From: Apiosordaria backusii
Taxonomy: Eukaryota > Ascomycota > Sordariomycetes > Sordariales > Lasiosphaeriaceae
Direction of reading: 5' to 3'
Length of the DNA: 64,000 nucleotides
NCBI GenBank assembly: GCA_030549205.1
Contig: JAUKTV010000005.1
Span: 434,001 to 498,000 of the forward strand
The position numbers and the translations under genes were made by a program. A model generated the notes under the pieces. That model was not told where the DNA came from, ran no database searches, and was given only the letters and a program-made list of their open reading frames with translations. How positions within the stretch are numbered: position 1 is the first letter of the stretch; every line of letters starts with the position of its first letter. This document shows positions 46,910-58,642 of this stretch, piece by piece.

Positions 46910-49787
46910 ATGTCGATGAAGACAATAAGTAGACAGAATGAGGCGAAAGGACTGGTGAGATGCACTGCTGCTTTTGAGTGTGTACCTTTCAGAATACATG
47001 GCTAACTCTTCCAGTAGGAACATGAGCGGCTCCTAGAACAAACTCAGGGGAAGGAAGCTTTAAAGCATGCTATTTCTGCCGCCGATTTCTACCTGAAGGC
47101 AACTGAGAAAGGAGCTTCGGGCATAGAAGCTCTTCGGCTTCGCCATAAAGTCGAGTATCTACTCGAGCTCGGTGAAACCATCAAGGCAAATGACAAGCAA
47201 GCAACCGCCAGCTCTCGACCTCCTGAGCTCATATCCACCCGTGTTCTTCCTATGCCCGAGCGAACCATTCTCTACAGGTCTTCGAAGTTGCATGGACTTA
47301 CCTTTCCGCCCTGGACGGCGAATTCTGAGGCCAGAATCTTCTCGGGAACATGCGCCAATGCTGAGCCTGGTCGTTATATGTGCGTGCACCATGCGCCATG
47401 CTGACATCAACGCCTGCCATTGGCGGTGTCGCTAACTTATTATATCGAAATGAAAGTGACCCTACACCTTTCTCTCTCTCTGCTGAGCAACAGGCCATCT
47501 TTGCTGGTTGGAAACGGCCCTCTGAGCTCATCCCTGGAGTTGACGAAAGCAATCCGGAGTGGATGATGATTGCCGAAAATGAAATCGATCTGGCACAGGA
47601 TCTGGCAACCGATTGTTCCGTCGTGGCCAGCTTGTGTGCAGCCGCACCACACTTGGCTTCTAAAAAGGGTTCTGTGAGAACATGCCGCCGCTATTCTGAC
47701 CACCATTCGTGTATACTGATACCCCTGAATAGCTACTTTCCTCGCTAATACACCCCTTCGATTATAAGGCTATGCGCCCTAAGGTTGTCGAGAATGGTCC
47801 ATATCTCTTTCGTCTAAACTTCAACGGCTGCTGGCGCGCGGTTGTTGTTGACGACCGTCTTCCGGTTACCTCGAATGACCGTACTTTATACGTGGTTGAC
47901 AGGCGTAATCCCAAATTGCTATGGCCTGCCTTGGTGGAGAAGGCCTATCTGAAGATCCGCGGAGGCTATGACTTTCCTGGAAGTAACTCTGGGACGGACT
48001 TGCATGTTCTGACTGGCTGGATTCCAGAACAGATATTCCTAAAAAGGTGAGAGGTTGCTTGTTTCCTGGTTAGACCCATTCTAACATATCTTAGTGACGA
48101 CATTGAACTCGACCAGACATGGAGCAGGATCAAAAAAGCTTACGATGAGGGCAACGCCATTTTGACCTTGGGAACGGGCAATATCCCACCCGAGGAAGAA
48201 AAGGCTCTCGGCTTGGTCCGGGAACATGACTATGCAGTACTTGACCTACACAGTGATGAGAATAGCCGTTCACTACTCATCAAGAACCCTTGGGTCGACA
48301 GCCTGGTTTGGACAGGAGTTGGGTCTTCGGCAACACTCAAAACCCACACCGTGGGATCAACCCCTGAGCACGCAACAAACCAGTTCCGCATGGCCTTTGA
48401 AGACGTTCTACAGCACTTTGATTCTCTTTACGTCAACTGGAACCCAAACCTCTTCCAGTTCCGACAAGACCACCACTTCAAATGGGACATGCCTGACGCA
48501 ACGGAAGAGCTAGTCTTTACCAAAAACCCACAATACAGAGTCCTCTCCCCCTCCGGAAGCCCAATCTGGGTCCTCTTGAACCGTCACTGGCAGGACGGCG
48601 AACTTGAGATTTTACGGGAACGAAAAGCCGAACGGGACCGTCACAACGCGTCCCTAGCCCACGTTTCCAAGCAGCTCGGGTTCATGTCCCTCTCTATTTT
48701 CACCGCTTCGCCCCCTGGTACCCGCATTCCACTGCCAGAAAGCCACCGCTGCCTCCACCAAGGGCCTTATGTCGACAGCCCCAACACACTGTTACGTTAC
48801 GACCCGATACCTAACACCCCGCAAACCCTAGTCGTTGCGCAGGGTGAACTGCCCCTACCAACGTACAGCTTTACCCTCTCCTTCTTCTCGACCTCCCCTT
48901 TAACCATCTCCAAAGCTCTCGATCCCCTTCCCTACAGCGAAACTATCACAAGCGCCTGGACCCGCCGCAACTCCGGTGGTTCAGCTGCTCACCCATCCTA
49001 TTTCATCAACCCGCAGTATTCCATCACCCTCCCCCAAGCCACCCCTCTTTCTCTCCTCCTATCAACAGACGTGAAGGATCTTCCCGTTCACATCGCCCTC
49101 ATCTACTCGTCCTCTCCCACCAAGAGGATCACGAGTATCTCCGGCCGCGATATCTTGGTTTCATCACCCGAATACCAGCGCGGCTCGACGTTTTGCCAGA
49201 CCCCAGCATCGCAACCCCTCGACGCGGGAACGTACACGGTCATCCTCAGCACCTTTGAGCCAGGTCAACTCGGCAAATTCGTGTTGAGGGTCTCGACCAA
49301 CGTCCCAGATGTGGTCATCACGCCGGTTATGTCCTCCCAAGCGGGGAAATTGCGGACTGTCTTTTCGCAGCCGGCCGTGTTCAAAGACGGGGAAGAGCGG
49401 CTGAGGGCGAGGATAGGGATAGCGAGGCTGACGAGGTTGAGCGTGGTTGCCAGAGCTACGGCTTCGGGAACATCTTCGTCATCGGGTGGGGGTGGGGGTG
49501 GAGGGGGGTTAAGGATGAAGTTGGAATTGGGGGCAGGGCCGGGGAGGAGGGTGCTTGGTGTGAGTATGGGAGGGGAGTTTACGCAGGATGCCGGGGTTTT
49601 GGGGCTGGATGAGGGGGAGGTGGATGTTGATCCGGAGACGGTCAGGAGGAGTGGGGGGTTGTGGGTTGTGCTGGAGCAGATTGGCGGGAGGGGGGGAAAT
49701 AAGGGGGGTGTGCAGGTGGAGGTTTACAGTGATGGGGATGTTGTTTTGGGGGGTGGTGGGGGGTGGGAGTGTGCTGATGGGGATTGA
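46910..49787 (+). CDS. palB: PalB/Rim13 calpain-like cysteine protease of ambient-pH signalling
   Basis: I join 46910-46954, 47018-47379, 47457-47673, 47733-48046 and 48095-49787, giving 876 residues. An N-terminal MIT-like helical region (EHERLLEQTQGKEALKHAIS..., about 16-75) precedes the calpain protease core. The triad is visible as Cys in LATDCSVVASL (about 188), His in VREHDYAVLDLH (about 356) and Asn in LLIKNPWVDS (about 376). Two beta-sandwich C2-like/PBH domains follow. The family is Aspergillus PalB and yeast Rim13, which cleave PacC/Rim101 on ESCRT-III-coated membranes at alkaline pH. A Ser/Gly run (GTSSSSGGGGGGGG, about 760) interrupts the last domain and comes from a GGT/GGG microsatellite. 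The last 300 bases are unusually G-rich. Confidence 0.93.
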
Positions 49788-50064
49788 TCTTTTTTTTTCG
49801 ACTTTTGTTTCTAGCTAGGGGGGTTGTGAGGTCGACATTGAAAAGGACCTTGTCAAGGGATTTTTTCTAAGTTTATAAGAGGGCTACCGAGATTTCTTGT
49901 ATTTATTGCCAAAATACCTTCATTACAATGAACCATCAAACAAAATACCGGCCCCTATCCCAACTTCTGAAATGACCATGACGCGGATGAGGAAGGAGCA
50001 ATCGCGGTATATATATCAGTTCAACCGCTTACCTTCCAACAGCCCCAGTACCTTTACCACAACA

Positions 50065-50155
50065 ACCCTTGTGGTCAAGTGGTAAGGGTATTGGGGCTCT
50101 CCCCCGCCCCCGGGACTCACCGAGAGCTCCCACGTTCGAGTCGAAGTAAAACCTG
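50065..50155 (+). repeat. tRNA-derived fragment, possible SINE or tRNA pseudogene
   Basis: It has an A-box-like TGGTCAAGTGG (50072-50082) and a B-box-like GTTCGAGTC (50134-50142), both near consensus for internal RNA polymerase III promoters. The anticodon arm can be read as TGGGG-CTCTCCC-CCGCC, with a CTC (Glu) anticodon but two mispairs. The acceptor stem does not close (ACCCTTG against TAAAACC) and the T-stem is weak. The A-B distance is about 18 bases longer than in a standard tRNA. It is therefore a decayed or SINE-type tRNA-related sequence rather than a working tRNA gene. Confidence 0.45.
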
Positions 50156-51103
50156 CGGGTTTTCGTAACCGAGCCACCCTTCCCCGAATTGTTGGGAGGG
50201 TTGGCCGGTGAGCTTTTGCTTTTGCTCTCGTTGCTATCTACCTTGCATATTATGCGACCTCTTTTCTGTTTTGGATACTGTCATTTACTATCATTGTTGC
50301 ACTCATGATGTATCAAGGTTTCTTTTCGACGACTTTTCCGCGTTGTTGTCGCTGTGTGGGTGGGTAGGTATGGTAAAACACTGCTGATGTTGAATGGAAG
50401 ACTGTCTGTCGACTTTGACTTGTGCTGTTTAAGGTAGGTAAGGTAGGTAGGTTGTATTCGCGATCAAGCACCTTATGGCGGAGTATAAAAGGCAGAACTC
50501 TGATTCATCGCAGAACTACGAAGGGCTTCTCTACCTGCCTATTTGTCCTTCAAAACTTGTCGGGATTTCCTCTTTTCGGGGGCAATAGAATGCGAGGTAC
50601 TTCTTGTTTCCCTTTGACGACTTTGAGGATCTCCATCTTGCTATGTCAGTACCTAAGGTAGGCAGGTATGTAAGTTGTTTTACTCTACGATTTATTCACT
50701 GCTCGGAGCGTGTCTAACTAATGTAGGTGGGAGGTGATAAGGGGGGGACTCGGCGAGTGTAACCGCTCAGCTATCGTTGTTTGCTACTTCCAAAACCAGA
50801 AGCGGGAATAAGGTAAGGTAGCTAGGAGGCCAACCCAGGAGGCCACGATTCTGAAGTCGGATCATTGGCTAACAGGGACGATCTTAGACAGGTAATGATT
50901 TTTTGATGATACTAGTTTGAGATGTGGGAGTATGAGAGTGGAGTTGGTGATTGACTCTGTCTCTCTCTCTCTCACACAAAGAAAAAGGAGGTGTGAAGAC
51001 GCGTGGCTGACATGTTGCTTTCCGGTACTAGTTGGTGTTTTTGTGTGGGTTAGGCTGGTATGTAGTAAGGCTGGATATCTGCCTTCTCCGGAAGAAAAGC
51101 GTG

Positions 51104-51460
51104 CCGTAATATTGGATCTAGAAACATGACTCCGTCCTCACGTGTGCCCCCTCTTTCTGCAGAAGTCTGGGGCTGACTGAGGTGGGCTATGGGTGAGCCC
51201 TGGACTGGCGAGGGAGAACTGCCGAAGCTGGTTGTATGCCCTCTCGGATATCTTCCCGTAATATTGGACTCAGAAACACAATCGTGCTTACTTACATGAT
51301 GCGGTTTCCCTCTGTGAACCTGGAGTTGGTCGGAATAGACGGGGAAACGACTACAATGGGTCAAGATCTACGACGTAGATACCCAGGCGATGTGCGGATA
51401 GGCAGTCTGGTAGCTCTGTGTGCTTCTGGTAGTTCTCCCGTAAAATTGGGCTTAGAAACA
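51104..51460 (+). repeat. Three degenerate copies of a 150-180 bp unit
   Basis: A 23-bp core of the form CCGTAATATTGGACTCAGAA occurs at 51104-51126, 51256-51278 and 51438-51460, spaced 152 and 182 bp apart. A weak CTGGT upstream similarity accompanies each copy. Copies 1 and 2 differ at three positions, all C/T transitions. Confidence 0.55.
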
Positions 51461-54400
51461 CCTCTATAGTCCGCTTGCACTAGATATCTGGTCGTTGGGG
51501 ACTGAAGCATGGGTCTAGAAAATCCCGTCGGGGTTTTGATATTGTGGGGGAAGCCCTGGACACCCGACAATTTGGGCGAGAAAGGACATGGGACGTGGCA
51601 AGGTTCAATACAAGCGAAGGAAGTGCCGGCGCTAGTGATGTTCTGCATTTGTTTACATGGATGTAAGTGTACGTTAGCTGTATGGGTTTCTGGGCAGGCT
51701 GATATCAGGTTCGGCAGATGTGACCTAGGCTATGACTGCTTTGATGAAGGACACATGTTGCTGCATACCAGTTGCTACCTAGATACTCCGTGGAGTGCTG
51801 CGCATGTCGTCCGGGGAGATTCCGGGGTAGGTCAATGATATGGTAGAGAACGAGGAGAACTGGTTTGTCGGGCTCCTCTAACCCGAACCGCTGCCCCGAC
51901 CTGACTAAGAAAGGTTTGCGTGTACCTGCATCTAGAATCCCCCCATCCTACCTCAGCATGCAAGTGTGTATCCCGCCTTTGGAATGCGAGAAGAAGACGC
52001 AGAAAAGTGCGAGATCGGGCCTTCTCTGACATATCGCTTTGAGGATGTAAGTGGTCAGTGACCACAGAAGATATTGGGTATCTGCATCAAATTTGGCTAG
52101 CTACCTTACCTACCTTACTTGCTCTTACGTGTACCTTGCTTTAGTATCTCCATATGTGGTGTAGATGTGGTGATGTGCTGTGTTATGTGTCGTGCATCCC
52201 CAAGGCTGGGGCAGAGCTGGCCTCCAGCTGGGCGTAGATCAGGTTTTTGGACGGCAACTCGCAGCAGCACTAGTAGAATCGTGCAGCTTACATTGAGAAT
52301 TCTCGACCTCCTTCCTATTTCTTTTTTTCGCCTTGGGAAGATGATTGCTGGCCACGATTCCCAGCCTCGCCACATCAATTGGTAATGAATTTTGGGTGCA
52401 AGTCGAACCGAGACCACAAGAGTATGGCAAATTGTTGGACCACCCTACTGCGGTGCCTTTGTGCCTGTACCTGGAAGGCATGTGATGGAATTGAGGCTGG
52501 TATCGCAGACTGAGCACATCAGTATAACTTGCACCTCCCACAATGAGGACAAAACATGTGGCCCGGTGGCTGCCCGTCAGACCACAGGCCACAGAGTAGG
52601 CCGTGCCACGTCATCTGGAGGCATGTGTGGTGTGTTGTCTGCCATCAGGCCATTCAATTCGACTGGACACGGCAGACTGCTGTGTCTTTTTTCTTTTTCT
52701 TCTGTCGCATATTGCGCGCAGCAAGTGTTCACTTTGTCCTTGATGCCACGAAAGGGAGTGGTTTGCCCTCCTTCATGGTAAAATAAAGGGAGGTGGCGGC
52801 TTGCTTGGATTTGTATCAGGGATAAAAACACGGCCAGCACGTCGGGAGGACCGTTTGTGGTTATCTGTTGGCAGCTCCCTTTTTCCTGGCATGTGCAGTT
52901 GGATCGAAGATACCCCCTTTTTTTGTTGCTGACATAGAGTCATGATAGACTTTGGGACTTGTGTTTCGCCAAGCCAGACTGTTTGTAGGCTGTCTGTTTG
53001 CGCCGCTGGAGGGATTTCGTGGGTGGCACAAAGTCCTAACCCCTACCGATGGCGCCGAAGAAAGAGGGGGGAAGGCTCAGCAGCAACTTTAGTCCAGCAT
53101 TTGTTCGGTCCCGGTCCTGCGCTTTCTGAAATTCTCCGTCAAGATCAGTGGCGGTCAAAAGCCTCGGATGAGAGGCCCAATCCCCAGAGCTGAAGGGGTC
53201 GCACTGCGGTGATTCAGACCCACAAACCCAGCCTAGTTGAAGCGGTGCCTCCCGTAGTGATTTTCAGGTCAAGATGAACATCCGGAAAGCATCCGTCGGG
53301 GGCAGGTCTCAGTCATCAGCCGTCGGCAGCTCGACGACGGACCTAAGAGTATTGATACCTGAAACGGGGGGCGCAAATTGTAAATATCGGCGACTTACAG
53401 AGTGTCTCCATCATCCGCCGCCGACAAAACGGACTTGGACTTGGCGACTACCTTAGGTCAGGAAGGTTGAACCGCGCGCCTGTAGACTCAGGTGAGACTA
53501 TGAGGGACACTCTGCACCGTTTTGGCATAGACTGTATGTAAATGCAAGGGCTGGAGGCTGGTGACAAGTCGCTGCGATCAGACACCATTGCGAAGGGACG
53601 ATAACGAAGGCTGAAGCGAAGGTGGATTCCTCATCTCAAAGCTACGCTAGCATCGTCGAAAATCAGATCTCGGAAGAAACTGTCTCGGGAAGGCAATCTG
53701 ATCTGACCATCTTCTCTGAAGTTCTCTAAAAAGCTTCTTCTTTTGACGGCGGGAGCGAGGACAGGGTTTGGCTTGCTGGGCGGGCTCCGTTCGGGAGTTG
53801 GTGTGTTTCAAACGCACGAGAACACGCTGGGGTATCGGAGGCGTGATTGGTTGTTTGTTCCAACTGGCTTGCCCTTTTCCCCTGAAAAAAGATAAGATGG
53901 AAAAGTGCGGGGCAGGGAGAGGATTCGTACAGCAGGAAGTCATCATGATAGCGTAGCCAGAGTTCGGATATCTGTGCCTGTGATTGTGACTGTCAGCGAA
54001 TATGTATCTATTCTGGAAGAAACGGGTTTTATTTAGTTTGTTTATCAAGAGGTTGCTATAATGGACGATTTATTTGCATACGACGGTTGGCGCCGTTTGT
54101 GTACCCATCGTCAAGAAATAACTTGTGCGGGGCAAAGTTCCCAACCTCCAATATCAGTCGAGAGCTTGGTGTCGGGCCGGTCCAGGGAACCGTTGGTATC
54201 CCACGACACAGACGAGATGAGTTCTCTCAGTACCAGATTTTGTGACCAATTCCCACATGTTGGGTATCCGTCTGTCGGCGTCCGCCCTCCGTTTGTGTTC
54301 GCGAGACGGTCTGACGGTGGGTATGGCTGGGAATAATGACCTGGCTGAGAAGATGGAGGGTGCCACATTTGGCAGTTTCCCCCTTTCCAAGTTTTCCAAT

Positions 54401-55164
54401 CGATCCCATTGGACGCCATTCGCGCCGCGTAACAACGACTTCTTGGTTTTTTTATCCTCTGCCGTCCCGCGCTGTGCCTTGTTTGTGCCTGAGTTGGCAC
54501 AGGCACACATCCCACGACCTGCAGCTTGCAGAACATCCGGCCAATGGGATCCGCAGTGGCGATGAGCAAGATGCAGGTACAGAGTGGGCGAGCAAATGTT
54601 ACCCCTGAGCGCACAGTTTTCTTTCTGTCCAGGGCTCCAGCCATCCCTCGTGCTCGCGGCCATCATGGCGGTTCGCCCGACCCCCTCTCATCTGATTTTT
54701 TTGACATCTCGGGAGCCATGAACCAGTGGATCACACGGCGTGTTTGATGAGAGGGGGCTGCCCAGATAAGGTGACGGGCGCCAGTGCACGCCAGCTGTTA
54801 GACTGCTCAGCTCCTTCACCGGGCCTCCCGTTGGCGGCAAGAAGAGAAAGAAAGCAAGAGCAACCTGTAGTGTACACTAAGCAAGTGTTTGCCCTGCTGT
54901 GGCGTCGGCTCCTTGGAGAAAAAGAGCAAGGTGCGAAGTCGACTGATCATCACAGTCTCCCCTGGGCTTGCATCACCTTGGAATGCCGCCCGAATATGTC
55001 TCGATCGGGTTAGTCCGTGACTGACAGGCCCCCCCCGAGAGAGCGCCGCAACCTGCGGGACTTTGTTCGCTTCTCAGCTTCTGGAGCTTCTGGACCCGCG
55101 GTGCCGGGCTGAGGGGTGGAGTTGGCTGTGGACACACAACACAACGTCGTCCGCTCGTGTTCTG

Positions 55165-55170
55165 TATAAA
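55165..55170 (+). promoter_or_regulatory. TATA box of the DUF1996-WSC gene
   Basis: TATAAA is followed at 55201-55255 by a CT-rich tract, the common layout of strong filamentous-fungal core promoters. No ATG occurs from about 55190 until the start codon at 55704, which fits transcription starting just downstream of this box. Confidence 0.5.
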
Positions 55171-55703
55171 CTGGGTCACACCCATGCCGGGAGTGCATCC
55201 CGTCTCTCCCTCTCTCTTCTTCCTCCCTCACCCTCACCTCCTCAACCTCCGTGGGTTTTCGTTGTCCTGTCATTCTCTTTTTCGGCACTCGTGCCAATCT
55301 CTCTCCTTCTCTGCCTTGTGTGCTGTTGCACATCCTTTACACTCCCTTGTTTCAACGATCACCAGCTGCGGAGCCTGCTCAGCGCGAAACCACTGTCCTT
55401 TACATTACGCTAGCCGTTGATATCTGTCTGTCGACTTATACCAGAACAATACCAACAATAAAACGGCCAACGTGAATTGTTTAGCGACTATCTCCAACCC
55501 CATTCATTCCAACTTCAGCTACAGCCAACCGGTATTGAGCAACTCAACTTTTACCAAGCAGTCCTAGAGACTTGTTATCAACCCTTCGACAACATCTTTC
55601 CACTCTCGAGCCGTTGAGGAGCGACTTTTGAGATACCCAACAAGCACAGAATAGACTTTAGACATTTTCCAAGCGATACCAACAACAACAACAACTTTTC
55701 ACC

Positions 55704-57602
55704 ATGCATTTCACCACCATCCTGGCCACCATGGCCGTCACGGTGGCTGCTGCCAAGGACAGGCGTACTTTTGCGACTCTTCAGCACAAGGGACGAGGAC
55801 CATTGACGACATGCCGAGCTGATCCCATTGTCTCGCCCGGAGGTCCCTCTGCTCACGTCCACTCCGTCATGGGCGCTAGCAACTTTGGCTTCAACGTTAC
55901 CGGAGAGGCTCTGCGCCAGTCTCGCTGCACCACGGCCAAGCCCAAGGCCGATCTGAGCTCATACTGGGTTCCTTCATTGTACTTCAAGGACCCCGAGACC
56001 GGTCTTTTGGAGCCCGTCGAGTTCTTCTACATGGTCAACTACTACTTCTTCGACGCCACCGACGATGATATCAAGGCCTTCCCTCTGGGCTTGCAGATTG
56101 TGAGCGGAAACCCCACACTGCGGTCAAAGCCCAGCCATGTCAGCGACGGCGCTCTTCAACTGGACCCTTCCAAGCCCATTCAGGCCGCCCAGATTACCTG
56201 CCCTCGCCCCAACTACAACCCTCCTAGCTGGCCTGACAACTCGGATGGTTCCAACGCTGGTCTTGGGGATCCGATCAACAAGGGTGCTGGCTATGGTTTC
56301 CCCTTCCAGAACTGCGACGCCTATGCCTCGCCCATGCGTGTGGATGTGCACTTCCCTTCGTGCTACAACCCCGAGGCTGGCCTGACCAACTACAAGAATA
56401 ACATGGCTTTCCCTACTCCCGTTGGTGGCAAGCTTAACTGCCCCAAGGGCTGGATCCACGTTCCCCACATGTTCTTCGAGACCTACTGGAACACCCCCAA
56501 GTTCTTGCCCCGCTACCAGCATTTGCTCGGCAAGGAAAGCCCGTTCGTTTTCTCCAACGGTGATGCCACTGGTTTCTCTGCTCACGGTGACTTCATTTCC
56601 GGCTGGGACGAAGAGGAGCTTCAGCACATCATCGACACCTGCGACGCTGGTCACGCCGGTCTTCACAACTGCCCTGGTCTCAAGCATGGTGTCAACCCCG
56701 ACAGCGAGAACTGCAACATCGAGTGCCCCATTCAGGAGAAGATCTCTGGCACTCTCGACAAGCTGCCTGGTAACAACCCCATTGCCGGCTGGCAATATGG
56801 TGGCGGCAATGCCTCGCCCGCTCCTGCCCCCGCTCCTGCCCCGGCCCCTGCGCCTGCTCCTGCCCCCGCTCCCGAGCCCGAGCCTGAGCCGGAGACCTCC
56901 AGCTCAAGAGCCCCTGCTATCAAGGTAGAGCCTTCGACTTCGGCTGCTCCCGCTCCGGCCCCGGCCTCGTTTAGCTCTGCTGCTGCGCCGCCGCCACCTT
57001 CCACTACCCTTGTCACCGTTCCGGCCCCCGCCCCCACCAAGGTTGAGGAGCCCCCTGTCGTCGAGGAGCCTGAGCCTACCAGCGAGCCCGCTCCTCCCCC
57101 TGCTGCCACTCCCAAGATCAAGATTGTCTACGACACCGTTACTGTCTGGCAGACCAAGACCGTCTATGAGGCCCCTGCTGGCCCTACCAAGTCTGCCCAG
57201 CAAGGCTCCAAGTCTGCCACTGATATCTCTGGCTTCAAGGCTGTCGGCTGCTACAAGGATCAGTCTGACCGTGTCATCTCGGGCAAGATTCTTCCCAACA
57301 TTGGCCAAGTGAGCAACACTGCCTGCGTCGAGTTCTGCTCTTCCAAGGGCTTCTCCGTTGCCGGCACCGAGTACGGCGGCGAGTGCTACTGCGGTAACAG
57401 CCTCAACACTGTCGAGAAGCTCGACGACTCCGAGTGCAGCATGACCTGCAAGGGCGATGCGAGCCAGAAGTGCGGTGGTGACTGGGCATTGACCGTCTAC
57501 ACCAAGGGCGGCGTTGCTCCTGGAAAGGCCGAGAAGCGCCATGTGCACAACCATCTCGCGCATCATGCCCGCATTCCTTCTCGCCATCTCCACAGGAGGT
57601 AG
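55704..57602 (+). CDS. Secreted DUF1996 protein with C-terminal WSC domain
   Basis: This is a single exon of 632 residues. A signal peptide is evident (MHFTTILATMAVTVAAA, cleavage near 17). The DUF1996 domain (about 40-345) has its characteristic start, PLTTCRADPIVSPGGPSAHVHSVMG, the CPKGWIHVPHMFFE segment and many paired Cys and His residues. A Pro-Ala repeat linker follows (about 370-395), with further Pro/Ser/Glu-rich linker to about 480. The WSC domain (about 508-600) has VGCYKDQSDRVI...C...CYCGN...C...KCGG with eight cysteines in the expected order. WSC domains bind glycans in fungal wall and stress-sensor proteins. DUF1996 proteins are secreted and often have a His-rich, possibly metal-binding core. 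The C-terminus is basic and His-rich (KRHVHNHLAHHARIPSRHLHRR), with no transmembrane helix or GPI signal, so a soluble secreted protein is likely. Confidence 0.9.
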   Translation: MHFTTILATMAVTVAAAKDRRTFATLQHKGRGPLTTCRADPIVSPGGPSAHVHSVMGASNFGFNVTGEALRQSRCTTAKPKADLSSYWVPSLYFKDPETGLLEPVEFFYMVNYYFFDATDDDIKAFPLGLQIVSGNPTLRSKPSHVSDGALQLDPSKPIQAAQITCPRPNYNPPSWPDNSDGSNAGLGDPINKGAGYGFPFQNCDAYASPMRVDVHFPSCYNPEAGLTNYKNNMAFPTPVGGKLNCPKGWIHVPHMFFETYWNTPKFLPRYQHLLGKESPFVFSNGDATGFSAHGDFISGWDEEELQHIIDTCDAGHAGLHNCPGLKHGVNPDSENCNIECPIQEKISGTLDKLPGNNPIAGWQYGGGNASPAPAPAPAPAPAPAPAPAPEPEPEPETSSSRAPAIKVEPSTSAAPAPAPASFSSAAAPPPPSTTLVTVPAPAPTKVEEPPVVEEPEPTSEPAPPPAATPKIKIVYDTVTVWQTKTVYEAPAGPTKSAQQGSKSATDISGFKAVGCYKDQSDRVISGKILPNIGQVSNTACVEFCSSKGFSVAGTEYGGECYCGNSLNTVEKLDDSECSMTCKGDASQKCGGDWALTVYTKGGVAPGKAEKRHVHNHLAHHARIPSRHLHRR

Positions 57603-58642
57603 ACGATGATCAGAGCCAGACACGGGGTTTTTCTTCTTTCTTGATACCTTTTTTTTCTTTCTTCGGGGGCGTCAAGCTCTCTTCACTTTAGGGATGGATA
57701 CCATTTGGGCGGGCAATTTTCAGCGGTTGAAAAAGGACTTTGGTACCATTGACAGGCAAGGCTGGACATATGGGGGGGGGGTTTGGATGTTTGGTGTTTT
57801 TTACTTTCTTCACTTATCAAACGATGATTTATGACGAGAGATCCCCCCCAAAAGCGCCATGTGGTTTGTTGTGGTTTTTTTTCGGGACAAAAGGGGAACT
57901 GTGCTGTTGTTGTCTTCACTTCTTACATTTCGTGTATGTATGACTTATTTTCGATTCTTTTGAACAACATTTTTGGGACATGGATTTGGTGATTTAAGAA
58001 CTGGGAGAAAGATGGGATGGGACATATATAGAAGGGAATCAAATCACTCCAGGAGGCTGGAGAAGCGTTGTTTTTGCGCATATCTGTGTTCACTCGACTT
58101 GCTTGTGTGCTGTGCTTGTTGCCTTGGGTGGTGGTGATGCTCGAAAATAGTTGAATAATGATCGGGTCATGCATACCTCTCTGGCCGGCATTGCTCACTC
58201 TGTTGACAACTTTGCCTGCTAATCCCATTCATAGTAGCTAGTGATCACCACGGAGTCGAAGGCCATAGTCAGGAGAGTAATGTAATGCTATTTCTCTGAG
58301 CATTCAAGATCTAATCTACTGTAATAAAAAAAAGTAGGGTATCCAACAATCTAGCCTCTAATCCTTAGCCAAGTGCAAATCCGACAATGCAAAAAAACCA
58401 TGGTATCTCAAAGATCATATCTGCCCAAAGCCAACCAAAAAACGCCATTCAATACCCCTTGTCCTCCTTATACCCATTTCACCTCCTATTACTTCCCAAC
58501 CAGTCCCTTCTCATCCTCCCCAGCCGTCTCCTCCCCCTTGATGGTAGCCTCATCCTCACTCAACACCCCCCGGCCCTTCACACTCATCCCCCCATCTGTC
58601 TCTTCCCCCCCTTCCTCTCATGCTCACCCCCATGCGTAGCCC
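57603..58642. other. Convergent intergenic region of 1.0 kb
   Basis: This lies between the 3' ends of the DUF1996-WSC gene (+) and the MFS transporter (-). It contains a G run near 57773 and T-rich runs, but no gene. Bases 58584-58642 would be coding if the MFS frameshift were corrected. Confidence 0.5.

Larger units (their letters stand above)
49788..55703. other. Gene desert of 5.9 kb
   Basis: No protein gene could be supported. The stretch holds a tRNA-like fragment (50065-50155), AGGTAAGG motif clusters (50431-50453, 50650-50670, 50811-50826, 52101-52120) and three copies of a 23-bp core (51104-51460). From about 55165 it holds the core promoter and leader of the DUF1996-WSC gene. Confidence 0.5.

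Noticed and set aside
50065..50155. Functional tRNA-Glu(CTC) gene
   Set aside because: The acceptor and T stems do not pair and the A-B box spacing is too long, so it was kept only as a tRNA-derived fragment.
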